From Bacteroidales bacterium UBA7009 (lineage in GTDB: Bacteria; Bacteroidota; Bacteroidia; Bacteroidales; Paludibacteraceae), in the NCBI GenBank assembly GCA_002449665.1, contig DJXH01000048.1, positions 1 through 25,203 on the forward strand: a DNA stretch of 25,203 nt, in the 5' to 3' direction. The stretch's first letter is position 1. Every line of letters starts with the position of its first letter. A program made the position numbers and the translations under genes. Positions 1-8,800 of the stretch are shown one piece after another. The notes under the pieces were generated by a model. The model searched no databases, had not been told where the DNA came from, and saw nothing but the letters and a program-made list of their open reading frames with translations.

Positions 1-635
1 TCGGCAGCCATCGGACGGATGTCGGCAGCGTAGGTGGTAGCACCGAGGCGTTTGGCGGTGGCGAGGGCTTGCAGACCTGCAACGCCAACACCGATAACCA
101 TAACTTTGGCTTGCTCTATTTTACCTACGGCGGTGAACATCTGCGGGATGAAGGATGTCATATGGTCGGCAGCCATAATGATACCTTTGTAGCCAGCGCA
201 GGTGGACATAGAGGTGAGAGCGTCCATTGACTGTGCGCGTGATATACGTGGAATGCAGTCAAGCGTGAAAGCGGTAACGCCCTGAGCCGTGAGTTTCTTC
301 ACCATCTCGTGGTTAACGGGAGAAGCGGGGTGAATGAAGGTGATGAGATACTGACCTTTGTGCATCAGTTCTACCTCATGTTTGCCGAGTTGCTCATTGA
401 ACAGGGGCTCTTTCACTTTGAGGATAAGCTCTGCCTGAGCGTAGATATCCTCGGCTTTAGCCATCATCTTAGCACCTGCGGCAGCATACTCTTCGTCGTG
501 ATAGAGAGCACCGTCACCTGCGTGATTCTCAACGAGAACGGTATAGCCGTCCTTTACAAACTTACCAACTGTTTCAGGGGAACATGCCACGCGATTCTCG
601 CCGTGCATGATTTCTTTTGGGATACCAATAATCAT
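1..635 (-). CDS. pntA: NAD(P) transhydrogenase subunit alpha (5' part)
   Basis: This is the N-terminal 211 codons of the alpha subunit of the proton-translocating NAD(P) transhydrogenase, which transfers hydride between NADH and NADP+ at the membrane. The gene continues beyond the left window edge. The protein starts MIIGIPKEIMHGENRVA, contains CIPRISRAQSMDALTSM (the RISRAQ/DALSS signature that separates PntA from alanine dehydrogenase), and then the start of the NAD-binding Rossmann fold, GVGVAGLQA, near residue 190. The ATG at 635-633 is the natural start by family alignment, and a Bacteroidetes-type promoter lies 68-99 bases upstream of it. No Shine-Dalgarno is visible. In many Bacteroidales the alpha subunit is split into two genes followed by pntB; those would lie outside the window. 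Alanine dehydrogenase is the only realistic alternative and fits less well. Confidence 0.93.
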   Translation of the reverse strand, partial: MIIGIPKEIMHGENRVACSPETVGKFVKDGYTVLVENHAGDGALYHDEEYAAAGAKMMAKAEDIYAQAELILKVKEPLFNEQLGKHEVELMHKGQYLITFIHPASPVNHEMVKKLTAQGVTAFTLDCIPRISRAQSMDALTSMSTCAGYKGIIMAADHMTSFIPQMFTAVGKIEQAKVMVIGVGVAGLQALATAKRLGATTYAADIRPMAA

Positions 636-702
636 AACTGATTTAGTGGGATTGGATAAACAATAAGTTATTTATTATGTCTGTCTCAAAAAAACAGACC
701 TA

Positions 703-734
703 CAAAATTACAGCGATTTGAATAATTGCCCAAA
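703..734 (-). promoter_or_regulatory. Bacteroidetes-type promoter of pntA
   Basis: On the minus strand, TTTG (734-731) is followed after exactly 20 nt by TAATTTTG (710-703), a perfect match to the primary sigma factor consensus TTTG-N19-21-TAnnTTTG of Bacteroides. Transcription should begin near 696-698, which leaves a leader of about 60 nt. A 6-bp inverted repeat GTCTGT/ACAGAC (679-684 and 694-699) lies at the predicted transcript start. Confidence 0.75.
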
Positions 735-764
735 TTTTTGAGCAAGTTTTTTATAAATTTATGC

Positions 765-819
765 AAAAAAGTTATCTTTTGACCAAATTTCGCTGTACTG
801 GCATTGGTCAAAAGATAAC
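765..819 (-). terminator. Intrinsic terminator after the BspA-like cluster
   Basis: A perfect 16-bp inverted repeat (771-786 and 804-819, GTTATCTTTTGACCAA and its complement) has a 17-nt loop. On the minus strand it is followed directly by six T (770-765). It begins 22 nt after the stop codon of the 424-aa LRR gene, so it fits a Rho-independent terminator. The stem is AT-rich and the U tract is short, so efficiency is uncertain. It also separates the cluster from the pntA promoter. Confidence 0.7.
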
Positions 820-841
820 AAGAATACTTATAAAAGAGGTG

Positions 842-2116
842 TTATTTAACCTCTACGCCTTGTGCATTGTAGGTTTTGCCGCCTGCTTCGATAAGGAGCA
901 CGCCGTTGCGTATTTGTTTTTTGGCAGCAGCGTTGTCGGAGCGTACGTCAAACAACCCTTGTGCGATTTCGATGTTGGAGCATACGCCTATAACTGTGCC
1001 TTGCAGAGTTCGGGTATCCGTATCATCGGAGGAGTTCTCCATTGTAAGATTATATACAAAGTCGTAAGCATTGCCGGACTCGCTAAGTGTGATGATAAGA
1101 CTACCTTCGGTCCGATAATAATAATCTATTGTAGAACCGTTTTTGACAGTCTGGAATACTTCAAAACCATTCTCATACGTGCCTGCCATATTGGTCGGGG
1201 CTTCGGGGCGGATGGTGATTTCGAACATTTCGCCGTTTCCGGGCTGACTGTAAGCACTATTTACGTTTTCTAACGTCCATGCACTATTGGTATAGAGATA
1301 GAATATATAAGTACCCTCTTCATCGGCCGATTCCATCATATCGCTACGCACAAAGTCCATATCACCTGTGCTTTGCAGTTTGCACGTTCCGTCATCTACT
1401 GGTTCTTCCTCACCGATGACTTTGATTGAGAATGCTGCCCAATCTGGATCATTGTTATAATTCTCAAAACTTTCTTCGGGAACATAGAGGTCAACAGATG
1501 AGCAATCCACCTCTATGAATGAGTTGCTATAAATTGCAGGTACTTCCGTTGCATAGCAATAAATTTCATTCAGGCTTTCGCAAGCACCGAAACAATATTG
1601 ACTAATTTTAGTGATAGTGGATGGGAGTTGAATGGTTTGCAAGCCGGAGCATTGGGCAAAAGCATATTTGCCTAACTTTGTTACACCCTCTGGTATAACA
1701 ATTTCGGTGAGGTCGCTCAACTGCATAAATGCGTATTCTCCTATTTCCTGAAGTCCTTCGGGCAGGGAGATAGACTGAACGTAGTAGCATTGTGAGAAAG
1801 CGCGGTCGCCTATTCTGATGATACCTTCTTCTATGACGATAGAAGTAATATCTTCGCCAAATGTTTTGTACCACGGAGCCATACCTGTCTCTTCCTCCTC
1901 ATTCAATTCAAAATTCGGGATAGCACCGACAACGTTGCCATCAAAATTGAAATTTTCATTAGTAGGGTCTAAAACACTTATTGTCAGGGTTCCTGTTTCG
2001 AAGTCAAACTCCCATTTGGAGTTCATTTCATTAAACTCGCCAGACTCAATAGTTGCGGCTTTCAACCCCATTATGCTTATAAAGCAAAGGGAAATGATTA
2101 AGGATAGTTTTTTCAT
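842..2116 (-). CDS. Secreted BspA-like leucine-rich-repeat protein (short type, 424 aa)
   Basis: The protein starts with a signal peptide (MKKLSLIISLCFISIMGLKA, cleavage near residue 20), so it is exported. Residues 35-48 form a cap of the form WxFxxxTGTLTISV. About five BspA-type LRR_5 repeats follow (87-205; for example SLPEGLQEIGEYAFMQL, with the IGxxAF core). The block closes with LYVPEESFENYNNDPDWAAF (210-229). Residues 245-378 are a beta-rich domain I do not recognise. The C-terminus (400-424) is the tail GVLLIEAGGKTYNAQGVEVK, shared in form with the other LRR proteins here. The family is surface-associated and sometimes adhesive; the ligand is unknown. It lies 27 nt after the 1238-aa gene and is probably cotranscribed with it. 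Its closest relative in the window is the 423-aa gene at 9679-10950. Confidence 0.9.
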   Translation of the reverse strand: MKKLSLIISLCFISIMGLKAATIESGEFNEMNSKWEFDFETGTLTISVLDPTNENFNFDGNVVGAIPNFELNEEEETGMAPWYKTFGEDITSIVIEEGIIRIGDRAFSQCYYVQSISLPEGLQEIGEYAFMQLSDLTEIVIPEGVTKLGKYAFAQCSGLQTIQLPSTITKISQYCFGACESLNEIYCYATEVPAIYSNSFIEVDCSSVDLYVPEESFENYNNDPDWAAFSIKVIGEEEPVDDGTCKLQSTGDMDFVRSDMMESADEEGTYIFYLYTNSAWTLENVNSAYSQPGNGEMFEITIRPEAPTNMAGTYENGFEVFQTVKNGSTIDYYYRTEGSLIITLSESGNAYDFVYNLTMENSSDDTDTRTLQGTVIGVCSNIEIAQGLFDVRSDNAAAKKQIRNGVLLIEAGGKTYNAQGVEVK

Positions 2117-2143
2117 TTTTAATAAAATTTAATGGTTAATAAG

Positions 2144-5100
2144 TTATTTAATTCGTTGTCCTTGTATGTTGTAGGTCTTGCCATCTGGCATAATGATGTA
2201 CAGTAGTCCGTCTATCAAGACTTTACGCACTTGATTATTGCCTTCGTTGTTGTCGAGAGTAACATCTTCAATGCCGGTGTCTATTCTTTCGAAGGTGGCT
2301 GTAACAGTAACATCGCCTGTTACTTTCAGTCCGGTGGCGGGGTTGTAGTTGTCCCACTCAACGAAACGGTAGCCGGAAGCCGGGACGGCAGTAAGGTGAA
2401 GCACGGTGTTTTGTGGCACGGCGTTGAGATTGACTGATTCCTGTACTTCAATATAGCCGTAGTTAGCATTGAGGGTAACGATATATACCTCGCCGAGGTC
2501 GGCAATGATTTGGAATTTTTTCCAATTGCTATTTTGACGGTATGCGTCTCTTACACCGGGTTTGTTGGGTACGTGCAGTTTGACAGAATTGTTGTCAATC
2601 ACATTCCAATCAAAGGCATTGTCGTCTATTTGCGGCACATCTTCGGCGAAGCAGTTAACTCGCTCAAGGTGGTAGAGTTGGTTGAAGGAGCGTCCTACGG
2701 TTTGTATATTTTTGCCGAGTGTGAGTGTAGTGATACCTGATATACCGTTGCCACGGTCGGAAGGAATCATATAGTCCATAGTGGATGTTGTTTCCCCCAC
2801 TACCTCAAGAGCTGTAACGTATGGCATCCATTGCTCGAGACCATTGTAGAGGCGGTCTTCTTGGCTGAGCCACTGCGTCATCTCTCCGTTTGCTTCGACG
2901 GTTAGCAGTCTGTTTTCATTAAGAGTCCAGCTATCGTCAGCGATAGCGAAATAACCACTGTGGGGCAAAGAGAACACATCAGCATTGGTTTCCGTATTCT
3001 CAACGATGTTCATATTTCTCCACGTGGCAACGGCTTTGAAGGTATTGATGCATGGTGCAGGGACATAGAGAGTGATTTCGCTTGCTGTTATGCCGGAGAA
3101 GATATTTTCATAGCCGTCGTAGTCGATTGTGGCGGGACGGGCACGGTCGTAGTAAATTTCAGACAAAGCAGTACCTGCAAAGACATCTGCTTCTACCGAA
3201 GCCACATTCGAGCCGAGTGTGACAGAGGTGAGAGCGGAGCAACCGTTGAACATACCTTCTTTGAGAGTTTTTCCGTTGAAATCGAACTTTTTGAGGTTAG
3301 TACATCCTTGGAAGACGTTTGTTCCTATTTCGGTGGCTGTCTCGGAGAAAGCTCCTTCTTGCAGTTGTGTACAATTCTTAAATGCATAGTCACCGACGAT
3401 TTTCACATTCTTTGCATCAAACTCACGAATACCGCTATTTTCGAAGCAATTTTTTCCTAATTGTTTAACTTGTGAGATATTGATGTCATCAAGAGAGGAG
3501 CAGTTGAGGAAAGCATAATCGCCGATGCTTTCAACTCCCGGCATAGATATACTTTTGAGTTTAGTACATCCATAGAAAGTCTGATTGAGATATGTTATTC
3601 CGCCATGCAGCGTAACATCAGTGAGCGAGGTAAAGTTTTGGAATATGTCGCCGAGATATGATATTTCACCGCTTACTGTGATTGATTTAACTTGTGTGCG
3701 TAGTGATGAGAGTGCGTTTTTAGTAGTATTTGCGTTCGAAGTAGAGTTGGCGGAACACGACAAATTGCCGTCAGCATATAAGATGTAGATTCCATCATAG
3801 AATCTGCCGGCAGAAATTATATCTCCATGGTCATTAAAAGCAGCGAACCGAAAGTTTTTCCAATAGTCGGCTTTAGCATAAGCAAGGAGAGAGGAATTGA
3901 GAACATCAAGAACCACAGTAGATTGATTGCCGTCTGCTATACCATCGAAAGTATTGCTTTTAACGATAGGTGGTGTGTTTGCACTACAAGACAGTGATGT
4001 GAGCGATGTGCAGCCATAGAAGGCGAGTGGACCTATTGATTTGCACTTGCCCAACGAGAGTTCGTTAAGCGAGGAGCAGCCTTCGAACGCGCCTTCTCCA
4101 ATCGTAGATACAACAGCAAGACTATTACCTACGCTGCGCAGTTTGGGACATTGAGAGAAAGCATAATCACCTATCGCAGCAACACCTTGGAAGGAAGCTT
4201 CTTCAAGATTGGGTAGTTGGCAAAACATATAGTTGCCTATTGCCAAACCTTTGTTTTCCGCTGCCAGTTCTTCCACAGAGATAGAAGTGATTTGATTACG
4301 GTAGGCGTGCCACGGCATTTGTTCAAGCATGTCGTAATTTACAAACCATTTAGTATCGGTAATGACCAGTTTTCCGTCTTTGGATAGGCTCCAACCGTCA
4401 GATTGCAATGGGAGTTCGGCTATCTGTATATCTATATTAAATCCTCTCCAAGTGTCGCTGTCGTAGGATATAGCAAACGAATAAGGGACGTGAAGAGTGA
4501 TAGACGATGTTGTAAGGTCGGCGAAAACATCCTTACTTACTTTAGGTGGGGCACCTAAGTAGATATCTGAAAGTTTGGTACAACCTTTGAACGCTTCATC
4601 ATAGATATTGGTGACGGAATTAAGTTGTATGCTTTCAAGCGAAGTACAGTCTTCGAAGGCGTGTTTACGAATTTCATTACATAGCGTGAAATTCAGACTC
4701 TCCACAGCGGAACACCCGTTGAAAGCTGCTACACCAATGCTCTTTATGTTCAGCCCGTTGATTTTTTTCAGTGATTTACAATATTCGAAAGCACCGTCTA
4801 AAATCTCTTCAACCGAATTGTCAAGTATAACTTCTTCTAAGTCGCTAAAGCCCTGGAAGAATATTTTTCCTACATATTTTGTACCATTATAACGAAGTTT
4901 TTTAGCAAGTCGGCAGGGAATATATGTGTTTTCAAAAGTATTATAGGGTTTATTGTTAAGTCCGATGAAGTTAACAATCATTTCGGTAGGCGTACGCATA
5001 TACCAATATGCGGATAATTTATCGGAATAACTATAATCCAACTCACGACCGAAAACGATTCGTTCTATATCCGTTTGATGCTCCTTATAATAATTTTCCA

Positions 5101-5860
5101 ATCCGCCATACTCTCCTACCAACCTATCACTATAATTTACCAGCACAAGAAATCGGAGGTCGCCTTTACCGATAAATTCCGAGAGTTTTTTTCTCGTACC
5201 TGTAAATTCCGGCATTTTTCCGGTAGTAATCAGTACAGACGGCATAATGTCGTAATTGACTATAGAAGATTCATCGGCTACATTCAGACTTCGCTGAAGG
5301 TTGGGGCAATAAGCAAACGGGGCTTCACCTAATTGTTGAATTTGAGGCAGTAGCACCTGGTGCAAAGCCGTATGACTGAAAGCATAATGACCGATACTAC
5401 GAATATAGTTAAACGTCATAAATTGTAATTGGGAACAATCAGAAAAGGCATAGTCCCCTATATCTACCAACGTTTTTTCATTTACGTAATTTTTTTTGTC
5501 GAATGTTACCTGAACGAGTTTGGAAAAACCTCTAAAGGCATTGTTTCCAATATATACAATATCATCGGAAAAGATTATGGTAGTTACTGTTTTAGCCAGT
5601 GCGCAATACGGGGCATCGGTAACAAAGCAATACTCGCCTTTTTTTTCGGGTCCGAGCGGGTCTCCCTCTCCGCCACGGTGCGAGACAACACCGCAATCCG
5701 GAATTTTTTTGGCATGGATAAACAATTCAGTACCATCATCATTCAATGTCCAATATCCTCCATCGGGCAGTTTGCCTTGTTCTATGTTTTTTGCATTGAG
5801 AGTTGACAAAGCTACACCGCAAAATAACAATATGCTTAAAAATAAAAACCTATGTTTCAT
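2144..5860 (-). CDS. Secreted BspA-like leucine-rich-repeat protein (long type, 1238 aa)
   Basis: The signal peptide is residues 1-23 (cleavage after LNA). The body has four modules, each with a cap, a run of LRR_5 repeats (CxxLxxIxLxxVxxIGxxAFxxC) and a closing strand-turn LxVP...W..F.I. The modules span roughly 30-480, 482-675, 680-955 and 962-1121. Module 1 carries a large non-LRR insertion (about 195-320). Residues 1124-1193 resemble an InlB-type B-repeat or bacterial repeat domain (VTLNANYGYIE ... GYRFVEWDNYNPATG). The tail 1210-1238 ends YNIQGQRIK. A role as a surface or secreted adhesin-like protein is inferred from the family; no catalytic motif is visible. It lies 18 nt downstream of its 1224-aa paralog and 27 nt upstream of the 424-aa gene, so one transcript is likely. 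Confidence 0.9.
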   Translation of the reverse strand: MKHRFLFLSILLFCGVALSTLNAKNIEQGKLPDGGYWTLNDDGTELFIHAKKIPDCGVVSHRGGEGDPLGPEKKGEYCFVTDAPYCALAKTVTTIIFSDDIVYIGNNAFRGFSKLVQVTFDKKNYVNEKTLVDIGDYAFSDCSQLQFMTFNYIRSIGHYAFSHTALHQVLLPQIQQLGEAPFAYCPNLQRSLNVADESSIVNYDIMPSVLITTGKMPEFTGTRKKLSEFIGKGDLRFLVLVNYSDRLVGEYGGLENYYKEHQTDIERIVFGRELDYSYSDKLSAYWYMRTPTEMIVNFIGLNNKPYNTFENTYIPCRLAKKLRYNGTKYVGKIFFQGFSDLEEVILDNSVEEILDGAFEYCKSLKKINGLNIKSIGVAAFNGCSAVESLNFTLCNEIRKHAFEDCTSLESIQLNSVTNIYDEAFKGCTKLSDIYLGAPPKVSKDVFADLTTSSITLHVPYSFAISYDSDTWRGFNIDIQIAELPLQSDGWSLSKDGKLVITDTKWFVNYDMLEQMPWHAYRNQITSISVEELAAENKGLAIGNYMFCQLPNLEEASFQGVAAIGDYAFSQCPKLRSVGNSLAVVSTIGEGAFEGCSSLNELSLGKCKSIGPLAFYGCTSLTSLSCSANTPPIVKSNTFDGIADGNQSTVVLDVLNSSLLAYAKADYWKNFRFAAFNDHGDIISAGRFYDGIYILYADGNLSCSANSTSNANTTKNALSSLRTQVKSITVSGEISYLGDIFQNFTSLTDVTLHGGITYLNQTFYGCTKLKSISMPGVESIGDYAFLNCSSLDDINISQVKQLGKNCFENSGIREFDAKNVKIVGDYAFKNCTQLQEGAFSETATEIGTNVFQGCTNLKKFDFNGKTLKEGMFNGCSALTSVTLGSNVASVEADVFAGTALSEIYYDRARPATIDYDGYENIFSGITASEITLYVPAPCINTFKAVATWRNMNIVENTETNADVFSLPHSGYFAIADDSWTLNENRLLTVEANGEMTQWLSQEDRLYNGLEQWMPYVTALEVVGETTSTMDYMIPSDRGNGISGITTLTLGKNIQTVGRSFNQLYHLERVNCFAEDVPQIDDNAFDWNVIDNNSVKLHVPNKPGVRDAYRQNSNWKKFQIIADLGEVYIVTLNANYGYIEVQESVNLNAVPQNTVLHLTAVPASGYRFVEWDNYNPATGLKVTGDVTVTATFERIDTGIEDVTLDNNEGNNQVRKVLIDGLLYIIMPDGKTYNIQGQRIK

Positions 5861-5878
5861 CTCGTATTATACTTGCAT

Positions 5879-8800
5879 TTATTTTATTCGTTGTCCTTGA
5901 ATATTGTATATCTTGCCTTCGGGCATAAGGATAATCAGTTGTCCGTCAAGCAGTAGTTTACGCACTTGGTTGTTGCTTTCGTTGTTGCCGAAAGTAACAT
6001 CTTCAATGCCTGTGATTATCCTTTCGAAAGTGGCTGTAACTGTAACATCGTCTGTTACTTTAAGTCCGGTGGCAGGGTTGTAGTTGCCCCACTCTACGAA
6101 GCGGTAGCCTGATGCAGGAACGGCTGTAAGGTGCAGGACGGTGTTTTTGGGAACTGCGTTGAGGTTGACATCTTCCTGTGTTTCGATGTAACCATAGTCG
6201 GCATTAAGCGTAACGGTATATACATCGTCGAGATCAGCAATGATTTGGAATTTCTTCCAATTGCTATTTTGGCGGTATGCGTCTCTTACACCGGGTTTGT
6301 TGGGTACGTGCAGTTTGACCGAATTGTCGGCAATGACATTCCAGTCGAAAGCCTCATCGTAAATGCCCGGCACTTCTTCGGCGTAACAGTCCACGCGTTC
6401 GAGGTGGTAAAGTTGGTAGAAGGAACGTCCTACGGTTTTTATATTTTTACCGAGGGCGATTTTAGTTATACCCGGAATACCATTACCGCGGTCGCTCGGA
6501 ATCATATCATCCACTGTGGATGTTGTTTCGCCCATTACTTCTACAGTGGTAACATATGGTATCCATTGTTCAAGTTGGTTGTGCAAGATGTCTTCGCCGT
6601 TAAGCCAAGGTGTCATATCGCCATCAGCTTGAATAGTGAGGAGTCCGTTCTCGGCGAGTGTCCAACTATCGTTTGCAACAGCAAAATATCCGCTTTGAGG
6701 CAAGGTGAAAGCATCAGCTATAACATTCTGATTTTCAACAATGTTCATATTTCTCCACGTGGCAGCGTTTTTGAAGGTCTCGATGCACGGCGCGGGTACA
6801 TAGAGAGTGATATCATTTGCCGAAACGCCGGAGAAGATATTTTCATAGCCGTCATAGTCGAGTGTAGCGGGACGTGCACGGTCGTAGATGATGGATGAGA
6901 TCGCAGTACCCAAGAAAGCGTTGCCTTCTACGGTAGCCACGTTAGAACCAAAATATGCATCTGTCAAAGCAGAGCAACCTTTGAACATCTCTTCTTTAAT
7001 TACGGGGATATTAAGATGTACAGATTTAAGGTTTTTACATCCTTTGAAAATGTTGGCACCTAAAGTTGCATTCCAGATTGTTACTTCAGTTATTCCACTG
7101 TTTTCAAAGCAGTTGTAACCTATATGTGTGAGGTTAGTCAAGTTGGACAAGTCGAGCGATGAGCAGTTGCGGAAGGTGTAGTCGCCGAGTCTGCGGACAC
7201 CTTGCATAGATATTTCTTGCAGATTGGTGCAGCCGTCAAATGTTTGGGTGAGCGAGGTGATACTACTACTGAGTGTTACTTTGGTAAGCGATGTAAAGTT
7301 TTTGAAAACGGGGCCAAGGCTCATTATCTCACCCTGCACATCTATTTCCTTCACTTTGGTGCGAAGTGCTGACATAGCACTTTCGGTAGATGAGGCGTTG
7401 GAATTATTGTCAGCGTAACACTGCATAAGTCCGTTTTCGTAGATTAAGTAGGTTCCGTCGTAAAATTCACCGGATTCAACGATATTGCCGTATGCCTTCA
7501 AAGATGCGTATGAAAAATTCTTCCAGCCGTTTGCTTTGACATAAAGAGCGAGGGATGTAACGGGGGAATAAAGTAGTACGGATTTTTGGTTTCCATCGGC
7601 TATACCATCAAAGGTATTGTTTTGTACGGCGGGCGGAGTGGCAGCGGCACAACTCAATTCTTTTAACGATTGGCAGCCATAGAAGACGAGTTGCCCGAGT
7701 GAGGTCAATGAGATGCCCAAATAGAGTTCGCTAAGCGAGGTGCAACCTTCGAATGCGCCATCACCAATTTTGGTTGTATGATTAAGAGTTGTACCTACGG
7801 TGTTCAGTTTGGGGCATTGTGAGAAGGCGTATTTGCCTACTTCGGCTACTTCGCCAAGGGATACTTTCTCAAGATTTGGCAGGTCGCTAAACATAAAGTC
7901 GCCCACTCTGACCTTTGTACTTGACATATTATCAGCAACAACAACAGATGTTATTAAGTCTCTGTAGGCGTGCCACGGGAGTTGCTCCAGCGCTACATAG
8001 TCCCTAAACCACTTCAAATCGGAGATGACGAGTTGACCTTCTTTGGAAAGGCTCCATCCGTCATCATTGAGGGGCAGGTCGGCAGTAAGATACTCTATAT
8101 TGAAGCCGCTCCAAATGTTGCTGCTGAAAGCGGATGCGGCAGAGGGCGAGATACGAAGGGTAACTTTGGAACGTTTTACACCATAGAAGACATCGTTACC
8201 TAATCTTGGGGCAGAACTAAATGTAATGGTATTGAGAGCGGGGCAGTCTGCAAATGACATATCACCAAGACTTTGAACAGCAGGTATATATACCCAACTG
8301 AGTTTATTGGATCCATCAAAAGCCTGTTCGCCTATTTCCACACATTGAGGCAGACCTATGGAAGCCAATGCGCTACAATTAGAAAAAGCCTCCTTATGTA
8401 CATATTTCACATTATCTGTACCGGTGATTTTATTAAGGGCATCGCAACTATAAAAAGCACGTTCCTTAATTTCCGTAACAGAAGGGTCAAGAATCACTTC
8501 TTCCAATTTATTGAAATTAGCAAAGGCACCCCGTCCTACTTCTGTAGCCTCATTGAAGCGCAGTTTTGTTACATCTTGCGAGACGGGGGTCCAAGACAGA
8601 TAAGCATTTCCTTGTATTTCTCCGGAGAGACCTGCATAGTTGACAATCATCTCGGAGGGAGTACGCATATACCAATAGGAGCGACGAGCATTTTTGCTGT
8701 TATAGCCCATATCGCCGCCAAAGAAGATTTTTTCATCTTCGTTTACGCGTAAGTTATATACTCCGGAGACTCCGCCGTGGATATTCTTTGCCTCACTGAT

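Noticed and set aside
1..635. Alanine dehydrogenase instead of PntA
   Set aside because: The families are related, but the RISRAQSMDALTSM segment and N-terminus are typical of the transhydrogenase alpha subunit.
761..1273. A 170-codon plus-strand open frame starting in the terminator hairpin
   Set aside because: Antisense to the 424-aa LRR gene. A similar shadow appears antisense to its paralog, so similarity between the two only reflects gene duplication.
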